A stretch of DNA of 64,000 nucleotides from Croceibacterium atlanticum (lineage in GTDB: Bacteria > Pseudomonadota > Alphaproteobacteria > Sphingomonadales > Sphingomonadaceae): contig NZ_CP011452.2 in assembly GCF_001008165.2 (NCBI RefSeq), positions 1 to 64,000 on the forward strand, written 5' to 3'. Both the position numbers and the translations under genes were made by a program. The notes under the pieces were generated by a model. It did not search any database and was not told where the DNA came from. It saw only the letters and a program-made list of their open reading frames with translations. Shown piece after piece: positions 8,236 through 15,165 of the stretch; within the stretch, counting starts at the first letter, position 1, and the number at the start of each line of letters is the position of its first letter.

Positions 8236-8508
8236 TCAATTCACCGGCTTGTTGCGCAGATCTTCGATTTCCTGCGCCAGGTCGGCTCCGCGATCGGTCG
8301 CAATCCGTTCCAGCACGCGCATGCGCTGTTCCATGCGTTCGATCTGCGCCGCATATTGGGCGGCTTTCTCGGCAGTATTGCTGGCCATGAGTTCCAGCTC
8401 CTTCTCCTTGAAGCGCACGTGGCGCTTGTAAGCTTCCAGCCCGATGCCGGCGACGACCGGCAGGCCGACCACGATCAAGGCCAGTATTATCACCATTGCC
8501 GGGTTCAT
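8236..8508 (-). CDS. PspB-like small membrane protein
   Basis: 90 residues: N-terminal helix MVIILALIVVGLPVVAGIGL, basic junction YKRHVRFKEKELELMAS, then coiled coil MEQRMRVLERIATDRG and EIEDLRNK. The region NTAEKAAQYAAQIERMEQRM is very close to SSAEKAAQYASRVQELEDRV of the paralogue at 8891-9193, so the two are recent duplicates. The ATG shares one base with the stop of the preceding gene (TAATG). Confidence 0.78.
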   Translation of the reverse strand: MNPAMVIILALIVVGLPVVAGIGLEAYKRHVRFKEKELELMASNTAEKAAQYAAQIERMEQRMRVLERIATDRGADLAQEIEDLRNKPVN

Positions 8509-8828
8509 TATGCCGCACTCCTCTTGCTGGCCGAGCCATCGGCCTCCTCGCGCAATTTCTCGATCTCGGTGGAAAGCTGATATCCCGGCTCGGTCACGAT
8601 CTTTTCCAGAACGGCCAGGCGATCCTCGCTCGCATTCAGCCGGACCAGCAAGCGTTCATTCTCGTCCCGCAGGCGGGCGATGATTTCCTGCTCGGCCGGT
8701 TCGGTCTCGCCGCCCCATTCATCCTCCAGCGGATAGCCGTGCTTGGCCCTGATCCAGTTATTTACCAGCCAGCCCAACGTGCTCACCAGGATGATGGCAA
8801 CGATGAAAGCCGGACCTCCCCAATCCAT
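8508..8828 (-). CDS. PspB-like small membrane protein
   Basis: 106 residues: helix AFIVAIILVSTLGWLVNNW, then IRAKHGYPLEDEWGG, then a long coiled coil with SEDRLAVLEKIVTEPG and EIEKLREEADG. The RLAVLEKIVTEPG element aligns with the other members of this array. TAATG overlap with the next gene implies coupled translation. Likely inner membrane with the coil in the cytoplasm. Confidence 0.78.
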   Translation of the reverse strand: MDWGGPAFIVAIILVSTLGWLVNNWIRAKHGYPLEDEWGGETEPAEQEIIARLRDENERLLVRLNASEDRLAVLEKIVTEPGYQLSTEIEKLREEADGSASKRSAA

Positions 8829-8890
8829 AATCTGCCTCCCTCGGTTTGCAGCCCTGGCCGGCCGCCGTGGCGTGTTCCCTCAAATATCCG

Positions 8891-9193
8891 TCAGTTTGCG
8901 GCTCTCTCGCGGCTGCTTTCGAGCCGCTCTTCCACCTGGCGCTGATCTCTCAATGCCTCGATCTGGGTGGCGACATTGTAACCGCCGTCGGTGACGATGC
9001 GCTCCAGCACGCGGACCCGGTCTTCCAGCTCCTGAACGCGCGAGGCATATTGCGCCGCCTTTTCCGCGCTGGACGCGGCCGTACTGTCGATCTGCCGGTC
9101 CATCATTTTTTCGCGGTGCTTGATCCAGATGGCGAAGAACGGGATCATCAGTGCGATGATTGGAATGAATACTCCGATTGTCCCTGCATCCAT
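8891..9193 (-). CDS. PspB-like small membrane protein
   Basis: 100 residues: helix GVFIPIIALMIPFFAIWI, HREKMMDRQIDS junction, then AEKAAQYASRVQELEDRV, RVLERIVTDGGY and QIEALRDQ. It shares the AEKAAQYA stretch with the paralogue at 8236-8508, which marks a duplication within the operon. Role unknown beyond its resemblance to PspB. Confidence 0.78.
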   Translation of the reverse strand: MDAGTIGVFIPIIALMIPFFAIWIKHREKMMDRQIDSTAASSAEKAAQYASRVQELEDRVRVLERIVTDGGYNVATQIEALRDQRQVEERLESSRERAAN

Positions 9194-9218
9194 TATACCG
9201 TTCTCCGTCCTGTATTGT

Positions 9219-9593
9219 TCAGCGCAATTGTTCGATTTCGGCCGACAGGCTGCGGTTGCCCGTCACGTAATAGGTTTCGACTTCGGCCAGCCGGCGATCG
9301 ATATCGCGGAAGCGGGCACGGATTTCGCGGGCCGTACGCTTCGGGCTCTGTCGCACGCGCTGCCAGTATTTCTGTTCCTGCGCGTCGACATAGAGATGCG
9401 GCGGTTTCTTGCTCGAAAGGAAGCCGAGCGCGAAATAGGCGGGGATGCCGAAGCCGGTCGAAATCGTGAGGATCACGAAGGCCAGGCGCCACCAGATCGC
9501 GTCAATGCCCGTATAATCTTCCAGTCCGGAGCAGACGCCCATCAGCTTCGCATTCTGCTTGTCGCGATAGAATTTGGTGCGTTCGCTGGTCAC
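9219..9593 (-). CDS. pspC: Phage shock protein C
   Basis: 124 residues. The PspC domain opens with FYRDKQNAKLMGVCSGLEDY, then the hydrophobic WWRLAFVILTISTGFGIPAYFALGFL. PspC spans the inner membrane and, with PspB, relieves PspA repression of PspF under envelope stress in enterobacteria. The C-terminal tail IDRRLAEVETYYVTGN then SLSAEIEQLR repeats the motif found in the PspB-like array, so PspC carries its own PspB-like coil. The ATG overlaps the pspB stop (9590-9593). Confidence 0.93.
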   Translation of the reverse strand: MTSERTKFYRDKQNAKLMGVCSGLEDYTGIDAIWWRLAFVILTISTGFGIPAYFALGFLSSKKPPHLYVDAQEQKYWQRVRQSPKRTAREIRARFRDIDRRLAEVETYYVTGNRSLSAEIEQLR

Positions 9594-9883
9594 CGGCGTT
9601 CTCCTTTCTGGCCGAGCATGCGATCAAGTTCGCGCAGCGGCTGGTTGTCGATATCGCGGTCATGCTGGACCCGCGCGGGTTTGAAATCGGGGTTGTCGCT
9701 GGCGACCAGCCGTTCGACCGTGTCCATCCGTTCGTCGAGCCGCTTGGCGAGCTGGTAAAGCTCTTCCAGCAGGGCTTCGTCGTCATTGGTGATGGTCGCC
9801 GCGGTCTTCCACTTCGTGATGTAATGGAAGATGATCCAGGGCAGGCCGAGAAAAATGGCCGCAATAATGATAACTTCGTCCAT
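9590..9883 (-). CDS. pspB: Phage shock protein B
   Basis: 97 residues: N-terminal helix IIIAAIFLGLPWIIFHYIT, then coiled coil LAKRLDERMDTVERLVAS followed by DNPDFKP, which mirrors RMRERIQALESI...HPNW of E. coli PspB. Canonical gene order pspA-pspB-pspC and a 3-base gap from pspA support the name. The PDFKP sequence makes this the best candidate for the orthologue among the several PspB-like genes. Confidence 0.88.
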   Translation of the reverse strand: MDEVIIIAAIFLGLPWIIFHYITKWKTAATITNDDEALLEELYQLAKRLDERMDTVERLVASDNPDFKPARVQHDRDIDNQPLRELDRMLGQKGERR

Positions 9884-9886
9884 GGA

Positions 9887-10573
9887 TCAGTCCCCTTTTT
9901 TCTCGTTGCCCATGCCCAGGGCGCGCTTCATCTCTTCCAGTTCGGCGTCGATCTTGTCCGATCCGCCCAGCGCCTCGATTTCATCGGCGAGCGACTTCTT
10001 CCCTTCGCCGGCGATATTCAGCGAGTCCGCCCGGCCTTCCGCATAATCGACGCGGCGTTCCAGCTGGTCGAAACGGGTCAGCGCCTCGTCCACGCGTTCA
10101 TTGGTCATCAGGCTGCGCAGCTTGACGCGGTTTTCGGCGCTTTCCAGCCGGGCCGCGATCTGGCTCTGCCGGCTGCGCGCTTCGCGCAGGCGGTTCTGCA
10201 GCTTCTGGATGTCCTGCTCGTAAGCGCGCAGCGCATCGTCGAGCACGGCAATTTCCTGCTTCAGCTGGTCCGACATGTCGCCGGCCTTCTTCTTTTCCAT
10301 CAGGGCGGCGCGGGCCAGATCCTCGCGGTCCTTGCTCAGCGCCAGCTGAGCCTTTTCCGCCCAATCGGCCTGCAATTTGTCCAGCTTGACCGTGTGGCGG
10401 TGCATTTCCTTCTGGTCGGCAATCGTCCGTGCCGCGCTCGCCCGCACTTCCACCAGCGTTTCTTCCATTTCCAGGATGATCATGCGGATCATCTTGGCCG
10501 GGTCGTCGGCCTGGTCGAGCAGCTCGGTAAAATTGGCGGCAATGATATCGCGGGTTCGGGAAAAGATGCCCAT
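9887..10573 (-). CDS. pspA: Phage shock protein A
   Basis: 228-residue PspA/IM30 ESCRT-III-like coiled-coil protein that oligomerises on stressed inner membrane and holds PspF inactive. The family start MGIFSRTRDIIAANFTELLD, then DPAKMIRMIILEMEETLVEVR, and long helices to the C-terminal ELEEMKRALG are clear. ATG 10573 has AGGAG 8 bases upstream and is the family start. The frame is also open for 44 more codons to ATG 10705, which overlaps the stop of the preceding 51-codon gene, so a longer form may be made. Confidence 0.94.
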   Translation of the reverse strand: MGIFSRTRDIIAANFTELLDQADDPAKMIRMIILEMEETLVEVRASAARTIADQKEMHRHTVKLDKLQADWAEKAQLALSKDREDLARAALMEKKKAGDMSDQLKQEIAVLDDALRAYEQDIQKLQNRLREARSRQSQIAARLESAENRVKLRSLMTNERVDEALTRFDQLERRVDYAEGRADSLNIAGEGKKSLADEIEALGGSDKIDAELEEMKRALGMGNEKKGD

Positions 10574-10701
10574 CCAGGGAACTCCTGTGGAAAGCGTGTC
10601 GCGGGTCGGGGTGGGGCTGGTCCGCAGCCGCTCTATCTCGCGGTCGATCCGCGAGGATGAGCTGCCGCCCACCGGCACCAGTGGATTATTGTCTTCCTGG
10701 C

Positions 10702-10857
10702 TCATGCCAGCTGGACCAACGGCGCGGCGACCATCGCCGCGTGGGGCGTCATGCCGATTTGTTGCGTCAACGCAAAGACGTTAAACGCGCTCATCGCGGC
10801 GATGCTCACCAGCGCGGCGAAGCCGAGCTTGCTGGCGAAGAAGCTGCGATCGAACAT
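10702..10857 (-). CDS. Small membrane protein, first gene of the psp operon
   Basis: 51 residues starting MFDRSFFASKLGFAALVSIA, a single hydrophobic segment through AMSAFNVFAL, then TPHAAMVAAPLVQLA. GGAGG lies 5-10 bases before ATG 10857. It is the first gene after the sigma-54 promoter, and its stop forms ATGA with the upstream in-frame start of pspA. Such a small protein ahead of pspA is not part of the E. coli operon. Function unknown. Confidence 0.6.
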   Translation of the reverse strand: MFDRSFFASKLGFAALVSIAAMSAFNVFALTQQIGMTPHAAMVAAPLVQLA

Positions 10858-10892
10858 GTGAATTCCTCCTGGTGCGTTTACGTTCACATATC

Positions 10893-10908
10893 AGCAAGCG
10901 CCGTGCCA
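10893..10908 (-). promoter_or_regulatory. Sigma-54 promoter of the psp operon
   Basis: On the minus strand the sequence reads TGGCAC-GGCGC-TTGCT, a perfect fit to the -24/-12 consensus TGGCAC-N5-TTGCW. It faces the pspA run with about 36 bases to the first ATG at 10857. The divergent pspF lies about 90 bases away, so activator sites should fall in 10915-10995. Confidence 0.9.
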
Positions 10909-10999
10909 ATTCCGGAAAATGGCGGATTTCCTTGGTTTTTGCGCATTCGGCAATTCCGACACGTGGTAATTCTTGCCAGATGTTGGGAAATCCCACTAT

Positions 11000-12031
11000 A
11001 TGTCGGTCGTGGATCGGGATAAGCAGTTTATCGGCCAGTCCGGGGCCTTCCTCGATGCGGTGGAACGCGCCAGCCGCGCCGCGCCGATGCGCCGGCCCGT
11101 GCTGGTCATCGGGGAACGCGGAACCGGCAAGGAATTGATCGCCGAACGTCTCCACCGCCTGTCTGACCGGTGGGAGGAGCCGCTGGTCATCATGAATTGC
11201 GCGGCCTTGCCCGAAACGCTGATCGAAGCGGAATTGTTCGGCCATGAAGCCGGCGCTTTCACCGGCGCGACACGGGCGCGGGAAGGGCGCTTTGAAGAAG
11301 CGGACCGGGGGACATTGTTTCTCGATGAACTGGGCACATTGTCCATGGGTGCGCAGGAGCGTTTGCTGCGCGCGGTGGAATATGGGGAGGTGACGCGCAT
11401 CGGTTCTTCCCGCCCGATCCGTGTCGATGTGCGAATCGTTGCCGCCACTAATGAAGACCTGCCGAAACTGGCGGAGGAGGGGCGGTTTCGCGCCGATCTG
11501 CTCGACCGGCTGAGCTTTGAAGTCATCACTCTCCCCCCTCTGCGCGTGCGCGAAGGGGATGTGGGCGTGTTGTGCGATTTCTTCGGGCGCCGGATGGCTG
11601 CCGAACTCGGCTGGCATGACTGGCCCGGCTTTTCCGACCATGTCCGCCAGCAGTTCGAGGATTATCCCTGGCCGGGCAATGTCCGCGAATTGCGCAATGT
11701 GGTGGAGCGTGCGGTCTATCGCTGGGACAATTGGGATCGGCCGATTTCCTACGTGCAGTTCGACCCGTTCGAAAGCCCGTGGAAACCCGCTGCGCCGCCG
11801 CGCCCGCCCGAAGCCGGGCGGGATACGGCGCCGACCGCGTCAGCCATGCCGGCTGCGCAGGATTACGATTCGATCAGCGATCTGCGCGAAGCGGTTGATG
11901 CCTATGAGCGCAAGATTGTGGAGCATCACCTGGGCGCCAATCGCTGGAACCAGCGCCAGACGGCGAAGGCGCTGGGCCTTACCTATGACCAGCTGCGCCA
12001 TTGCATTCGCAAACATGGGCTGACCGAATAA
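11000..12031 (+). CDS. pspF: Sigma-54 dependent psp operon activator
   Basis: 343 residues with no N-terminal receiver domain. AAA+ domain from about residue 8: Walker A GERGTGKE, sigma-54 contact loop GAFTGA (in GHEAGAFTGATRAREG), Walker B GTLFLDEL and the R-finger region. A proline/alanine-rich linker precedes a Fis-type helix-turn-helix (RQTAKALGLTYDQLRHCIRK). This is the PspF layout and it is divergent from the sigma-54 promoter it should activate. PspA would be its negative partner. Start MSVVDRDKQFIG at 11000. Confidence 0.94.
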   Translation: MSVVDRDKQFIGQSGAFLDAVERASRAAPMRRPVLVIGERGTGKELIAERLHRLSDRWEEPLVIMNCAALPETLIEAELFGHEAGAFTGATRAREGRFEEADRGTLFLDELGTLSMGAQERLLRAVEYGEVTRIGSSRPIRVDVRIVAATNEDLPKLAEEGRFRADLLDRLSFEVITLPPLRVREGDVGVLCDFFGRRMAAELGWHDWPGFSDHVRQQFEDYPWPGNVRELRNVVERAVYRWDNWDRPISYVQFDPFESPWKPAAPPRPPEAGRDTAPTASAMPAAQDYDSISDLREAVDAYERKIVEHHLGANRWNQRQTAKALGLTYDQLRHCIRKHGLTE

Positions 12032-12164
12032 TCCGGGCACGGTTCGTGGCCGCAAATGAATCGGCTTGCAAAAAAATGGATTGCCGCCTATCTGGCCCGC
12101 ATCCCGACATTGTCGTGACAAAGTCTGGTGCTGGCGCCTGATGGGGCCGGCCCGAAACCCTGTT

Positions 12165-12178
12165 GCCACAATTGTGGC
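12165..12178. promoter_or_regulatory. Perfect palindrome upstream of rimP
   Basis: GCCACAATTGTGGC is a perfect 14-base palindrome ending 15 bases before the rimP ATG. It could be an operator or a small mRNA hairpin near the ribosome binding site. No regulator can be named from sequence. Confidence 0.4.
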
Positions 12179-12193
12179 CCATATGGAGAGCCG

Positions 12194-12754
12194 ATGGCGG
12201 ATATTGCGCGCCTGATACAAGTGATCGAGCCTGAGGCGGAAGCTCTCGGTTTCGAACTCGTGCGCGTCAAGCTGACCGGCTCCGGGGACGAGCGCACGCT
12301 GCAGGTCATGGCCGAAGATCCGGCGACCGGGCAGCTGGTGGTCGAACAATGCATGGCCTTGTCCCGCCGCATCTCCGAACGGGTGGACGCGGTGGAGGAA
12401 GCGGGCGAGGAACTGATCCGGGGTGCCTATAATCTGGAAGTCAGTTCCCCCGGTATCGACCGGCCGCTGACCCGGGCGAAGGATTACGCCAACTGGGCCG
12501 GGCACCAGGCCAATTTTTCACTGCGCGAAGAAGTGCAGGGGCATCGCAAATTGCGCGGCCAGCTGATCGGCATCGAAGGCGATGTGGTCACTGTGGAAGA
12601 CCGCAAGGCGGGCCGGATCGAGGTGCCGCTGGAAAATATTCACTCGGCGAAGCTGGTTCTGACCAATGAACTGATCGCCGCCACCAAGCCTCTCGACATG
12701 AGCGGCGCGGACGAAATCGAAGAATCACTCGAGGAAGAGAAGGCAGACGACTGA
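12194..12754 (+). CDS. rimP: Ribosome maturation factor RimP
   Basis: 186 residues. RimP assists 30S assembly. The N-terminal domain has LGFELVRVKLTG and SPGIDRPLTRAKDY, the conserved VSSPGIDRPL signature; a C-terminal SH3-like domain follows and the tail is acidic. Start ATG 12194 (MADIARLI) after GGAGAG. Its TGA overlaps the nusA ATG. First gene of the conserved rimP-nusA-ylxR-infB cluster. Confidence 0.96.
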   Translation: MADIARLIQVIEPEAEALGFELVRVKLTGSGDERTLQVMAEDPATGQLVVEQCMALSRRISERVDAVEEAGEELIRGAYNLEVSSPGIDRPLTRAKDYANWAGHQANFSLREEVQGHRKLRGQLIGIEGDVVTVEDRKAGRIEVPLENIHSAKLVLTNELIAATKPLDMSGADEIEESLEEEKADD

Positions 12755-14406
12755 TGGCCAGTCCGATTTCCGCCAATAAGGCAGAGCTGCTCGCGATCGC
12801 CAATTCGGTCGCTTCGGAGAAGATGATCGACAAGTCGATTGTCATCGAAGCGATGGAAGAAGCCATCCAGAAAGCTGCCCGTGCACGCTACGGCGCCGAA
12901 AACGATATTCGTGCCAAGCTCGACCCGATGACCGGCGATCTGCGCCTGTGGCGCGTCGTCGAAGTGGTTGAAGAGGTTGAAGACTACTTCAAGCAGGTCG
13001 ACCAGAAGCAGGCTGAAAAGTTGCAGCCCGGCGCGAATATCGGCGATTTCATCGTCGATCCGCTGCCGCCGGTCGATCTCGGCCGTATCGACGCGCAGAG
13101 CGCCAAGCAGGTGATCTTCCAGAAGGTCCGCGATGCCGAGCGTGAACGCCAGTATGACGAGTTCAAGGATCGCGCGGGCGAAATAATCACCGGCGTGATC
13201 AAGTCGGTCGAATTCGGCCATGTGATCGTCAATCTTGGCCGGGCCGAAGGCGTGATCCGCCGTGACCAGCAGATCCCGCGCGAAGCCGCCCGTGTGGGCG
13301 AACGTGTGCGGGCGCTGATCATGAAGGTGGAACGCAATAATCGCGGGCCGCAGATCTTCCTGTCCCGCGCGCATCCGGAATTCATGAAGAAGCTGTTCGC
13401 GCAGGAAGTGCCGGAAATCTATGACGGCATTATAGAGATCAAGGCCGCTGCCCGCGATCCGGGCAGCCGCGCCAAGATCGGCGTCATCAGCCACGATTCC
13501 TCCATCGACCCGGTCGGCGCCTGCGTCGGCATGAAGGGCAGCCGCGTGCAGGCCGTGGTGCAGGAATTGCAGGGCGAAAAGATCGACATCATTCCCTGGA
13601 GCGAGGATGCGGCCACCTTCGTCGTCAACGCGTTGCAGCCGGCCACGGTCAGCCGCGTGGTGCTGGACGAGGATGAATCGCGCATCGAAGTGGTGGTGCC
13701 TGATGACCAGCTTTCGCTGGCGATCGGCCGCCGCGGGCAGAATGTGCGGCTTGCCAGCCAGCTGACCGAAAGCCAGATCGACATCATGACCGAGGAAGAA
13801 GCCTCGGTTAAGCGCCAGAAGGAATTCGCCGAGCGTTCCAAGATGTTCGAGGAAGAGCTGGACGTGGACGAGACCTTGTCCCAGCTGCTGGTGGCCGAAG
13901 GCTTCGCCGAGCTGGAAGAAGTCGCCTATGTCGAACTGGCCGAACTGGCCAGCATCGAAGGCTTTGACGAGGAACTGGCCGAAGAGCTGCAGAGCCGTGC
14001 GCAGGAAGCGCTCGACAGGCAGGAAGAAAACTATCGTACCGAGCGCCGCGAACTGGGCGTGGAAGATGCGCTGGCGGAAATGCCGCATCTGAGCGAACAG
14101 ATGCTGGTCGTGCTGGGCAAGGCCGGTATCAAGACGCTGGACGATCTGGCCGATCTCGCCACTGACGAACTGATCGCCAAGAAGCGTGAGGCGCCGCGCC
14201 GTCGCAATGCCGACAGCGCGCCGCGCCGCAACCAGCGCAGCGAGGACAGGGGCGGCGTGCTGGGCGCCTTTGGCCTGAGCGAAGAGCAGGGCAATGAGAT
14301 CATCATGGCCGCTCGCGCGCATTGGTTCGACGACGAGGAAGAAACCCCGGCAGCCGCACCGGCCGCCGCTGCAGAGGAGGCCGCCGATGCGGAATCCTCG
14401 CAATGA
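12754..14406 (+). CDS. nusA: Transcription termination/antitermination factor NusA
   Basis: 550 residues. NusA binds RNA polymerase and nascent RNA to modulate pausing, termination and antitermination. Order: N-terminal polymerase-binding domain (1-125), S1 domain (about 135-200, GEIITGVIKSVEFGHVIVNL), two KH domains (VGACVGMKGSRVQAV and LAIGRRGQNVRLAS), then acidic helix-hairpin-helix repeats (about 365-470) and an alanine/acid-rich tail. The TGATG junction couples it to rimP, and its end overlaps the YlxR gene by 20 bases. Confidence 0.97.
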   Translation: MASPISANKAELLAIANSVASEKMIDKSIVIEAMEEAIQKAARARYGAENDIRAKLDPMTGDLRLWRVVEVVEEVEDYFKQVDQKQAEKLQPGANIGDFIVDPLPPVDLGRIDAQSAKQVIFQKVRDAERERQYDEFKDRAGEIITGVIKSVEFGHVIVNLGRAEGVIRRDQQIPREAARVGERVRALIMKVERNNRGPQIFLSRAHPEFMKKLFAQEVPEIYDGIIEIKAAARDPGSRAKIGVISHDSSIDPVGACVGMKGSRVQAVVQELQGEKIDIIPWSEDAATFVVNALQPATVSRVVLDEDESRIEVVVPDDQLSLAIGRRGQNVRLASQLTESQIDIMTEEEASVKRQKEFAERSKMFEEELDVDETLSQLLVAEGFAELEEVAYVELAELASIEGFDEELAEELQSRAQEALDRQEENYRTERRELGVEDALAEMPHLSEQMLVVLGKAGIKTLDDLADLATDELIAKKREAPRRRNADSAPRRNQRSEDRGGVLGAFGLSEEQGNEIIMAARAHWFDDEEETPAAAPAAAAEEAADAESSQ

Positions 14407-15148
14407 ATCGCTAGACGCGAATAGCACCGGCAAGCGGGGCGGGCGTGGCGACACGCCCGAGCGCCGCTGCATCGTGAGCGGGCGTATCGATACGCGCGAC
14501 AATTTGTTGCGCCTGGCGGTTTCGCCCGATGGAGACGTGCTGCCCGATGCGCTGGCCCGCGCGCCGGGCCGCGGTGCGTGGATCGGCGTTTCGCGCGAAG
14601 AGCTTGAACAGGCGCAGGCATCAGGCAAGCTGAAGGCAGCACTGGCCCGCGCGTTCAAGACCGGCAAGCTGCAGATACCTGAGGATCTGCCTGCCTTGAT
14701 GGAAAATGCGCTGATGCGCGCATTCCTTCAGCGGCTGGGCCTCGAAATGCGCGCCGGACACCTTATCTTGGGGTCGGACCGGATTGCGGGCGAAGCGCGC
14801 ATGGGTTGCATCGCGGCGCTTTATCACGCCGCCGATGCCAGCGATGATGGTTGCCGCAAACTGGACCAGGCCTTTCGTGTAGGCATGGATGCGGAAGGGT
14901 CGGGCATGGCAGGTATCCGCCTGCCACTGGACCGCACAGCCCTGTCTGTGGCATTGGGCAGAGAGAATGTCGTCCACCTGGCGCTGGCCGATGGGGCCTC
15001 GGCGGGGCGGGTCGCGATCCCGCTGGGGCGCCTGCTGAACTTTACGAAGGCCGCCGATGCGGCTGAAGGCGATGCAGGCCGGGCGGTCATGGAATCCGGG
15101 TCGGAAGGCGCGGTTTCGGACCGTAGTTTGGCGACGAAAGAGTTTTGA
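14387..15148 (+). CDS. YlxR (DUF448) RNA-binding protein with L7Ae-like C-terminus
   Basis: 253 residues. The YlxR fold is at the N-terminus: RRCIVSGRIDTRDNLLRLAVSPDG, then GRGAWIGVSREELEQA. The second half (about residues 115-205, GLEMRAGHLILGSDRIAGEA...) resembles the L7Ae/YlxQ RNA-binding fold. Bacillus has these as two genes, ylxR and ylxQ; the joined form is usual in alphaproteobacteria. GAGGAGG just upstream supports ATG 14387, inside the end of nusA. It sits between nusA and infB as expected. Confidence 0.9.
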   Translation: MRNPRNESLDANSTGKRGGRGDTPERRCIVSGRIDTRDNLLRLAVSPDGDVLPDALARAPGRGAWIGVSREELEQAQASGKLKAALARAFKTGKLQIPEDLPALMENALMRAFLQRLGLEMRAGHLILGSDRIAGEARMGCIAALYHAADASDDGCRKLDQAFRVGMDAEGSGMAGIRLPLDRTALSVALGRENVVHLALADGASAGRVAIPLGRLLNFTKAADAAEGDAGRAVMESGSEGAVSDRSLATKEF

Positions 15149-15165
15149 AGGAATATTAGAGGCGT

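Noticed and set aside
12640-14667. Long open frame on the minus strand opposite nusA
   Set aside because: It mirrors nusA codon structure (GC-rich third positions), has no recognisable domain, and nusA on the plus strand is certain.
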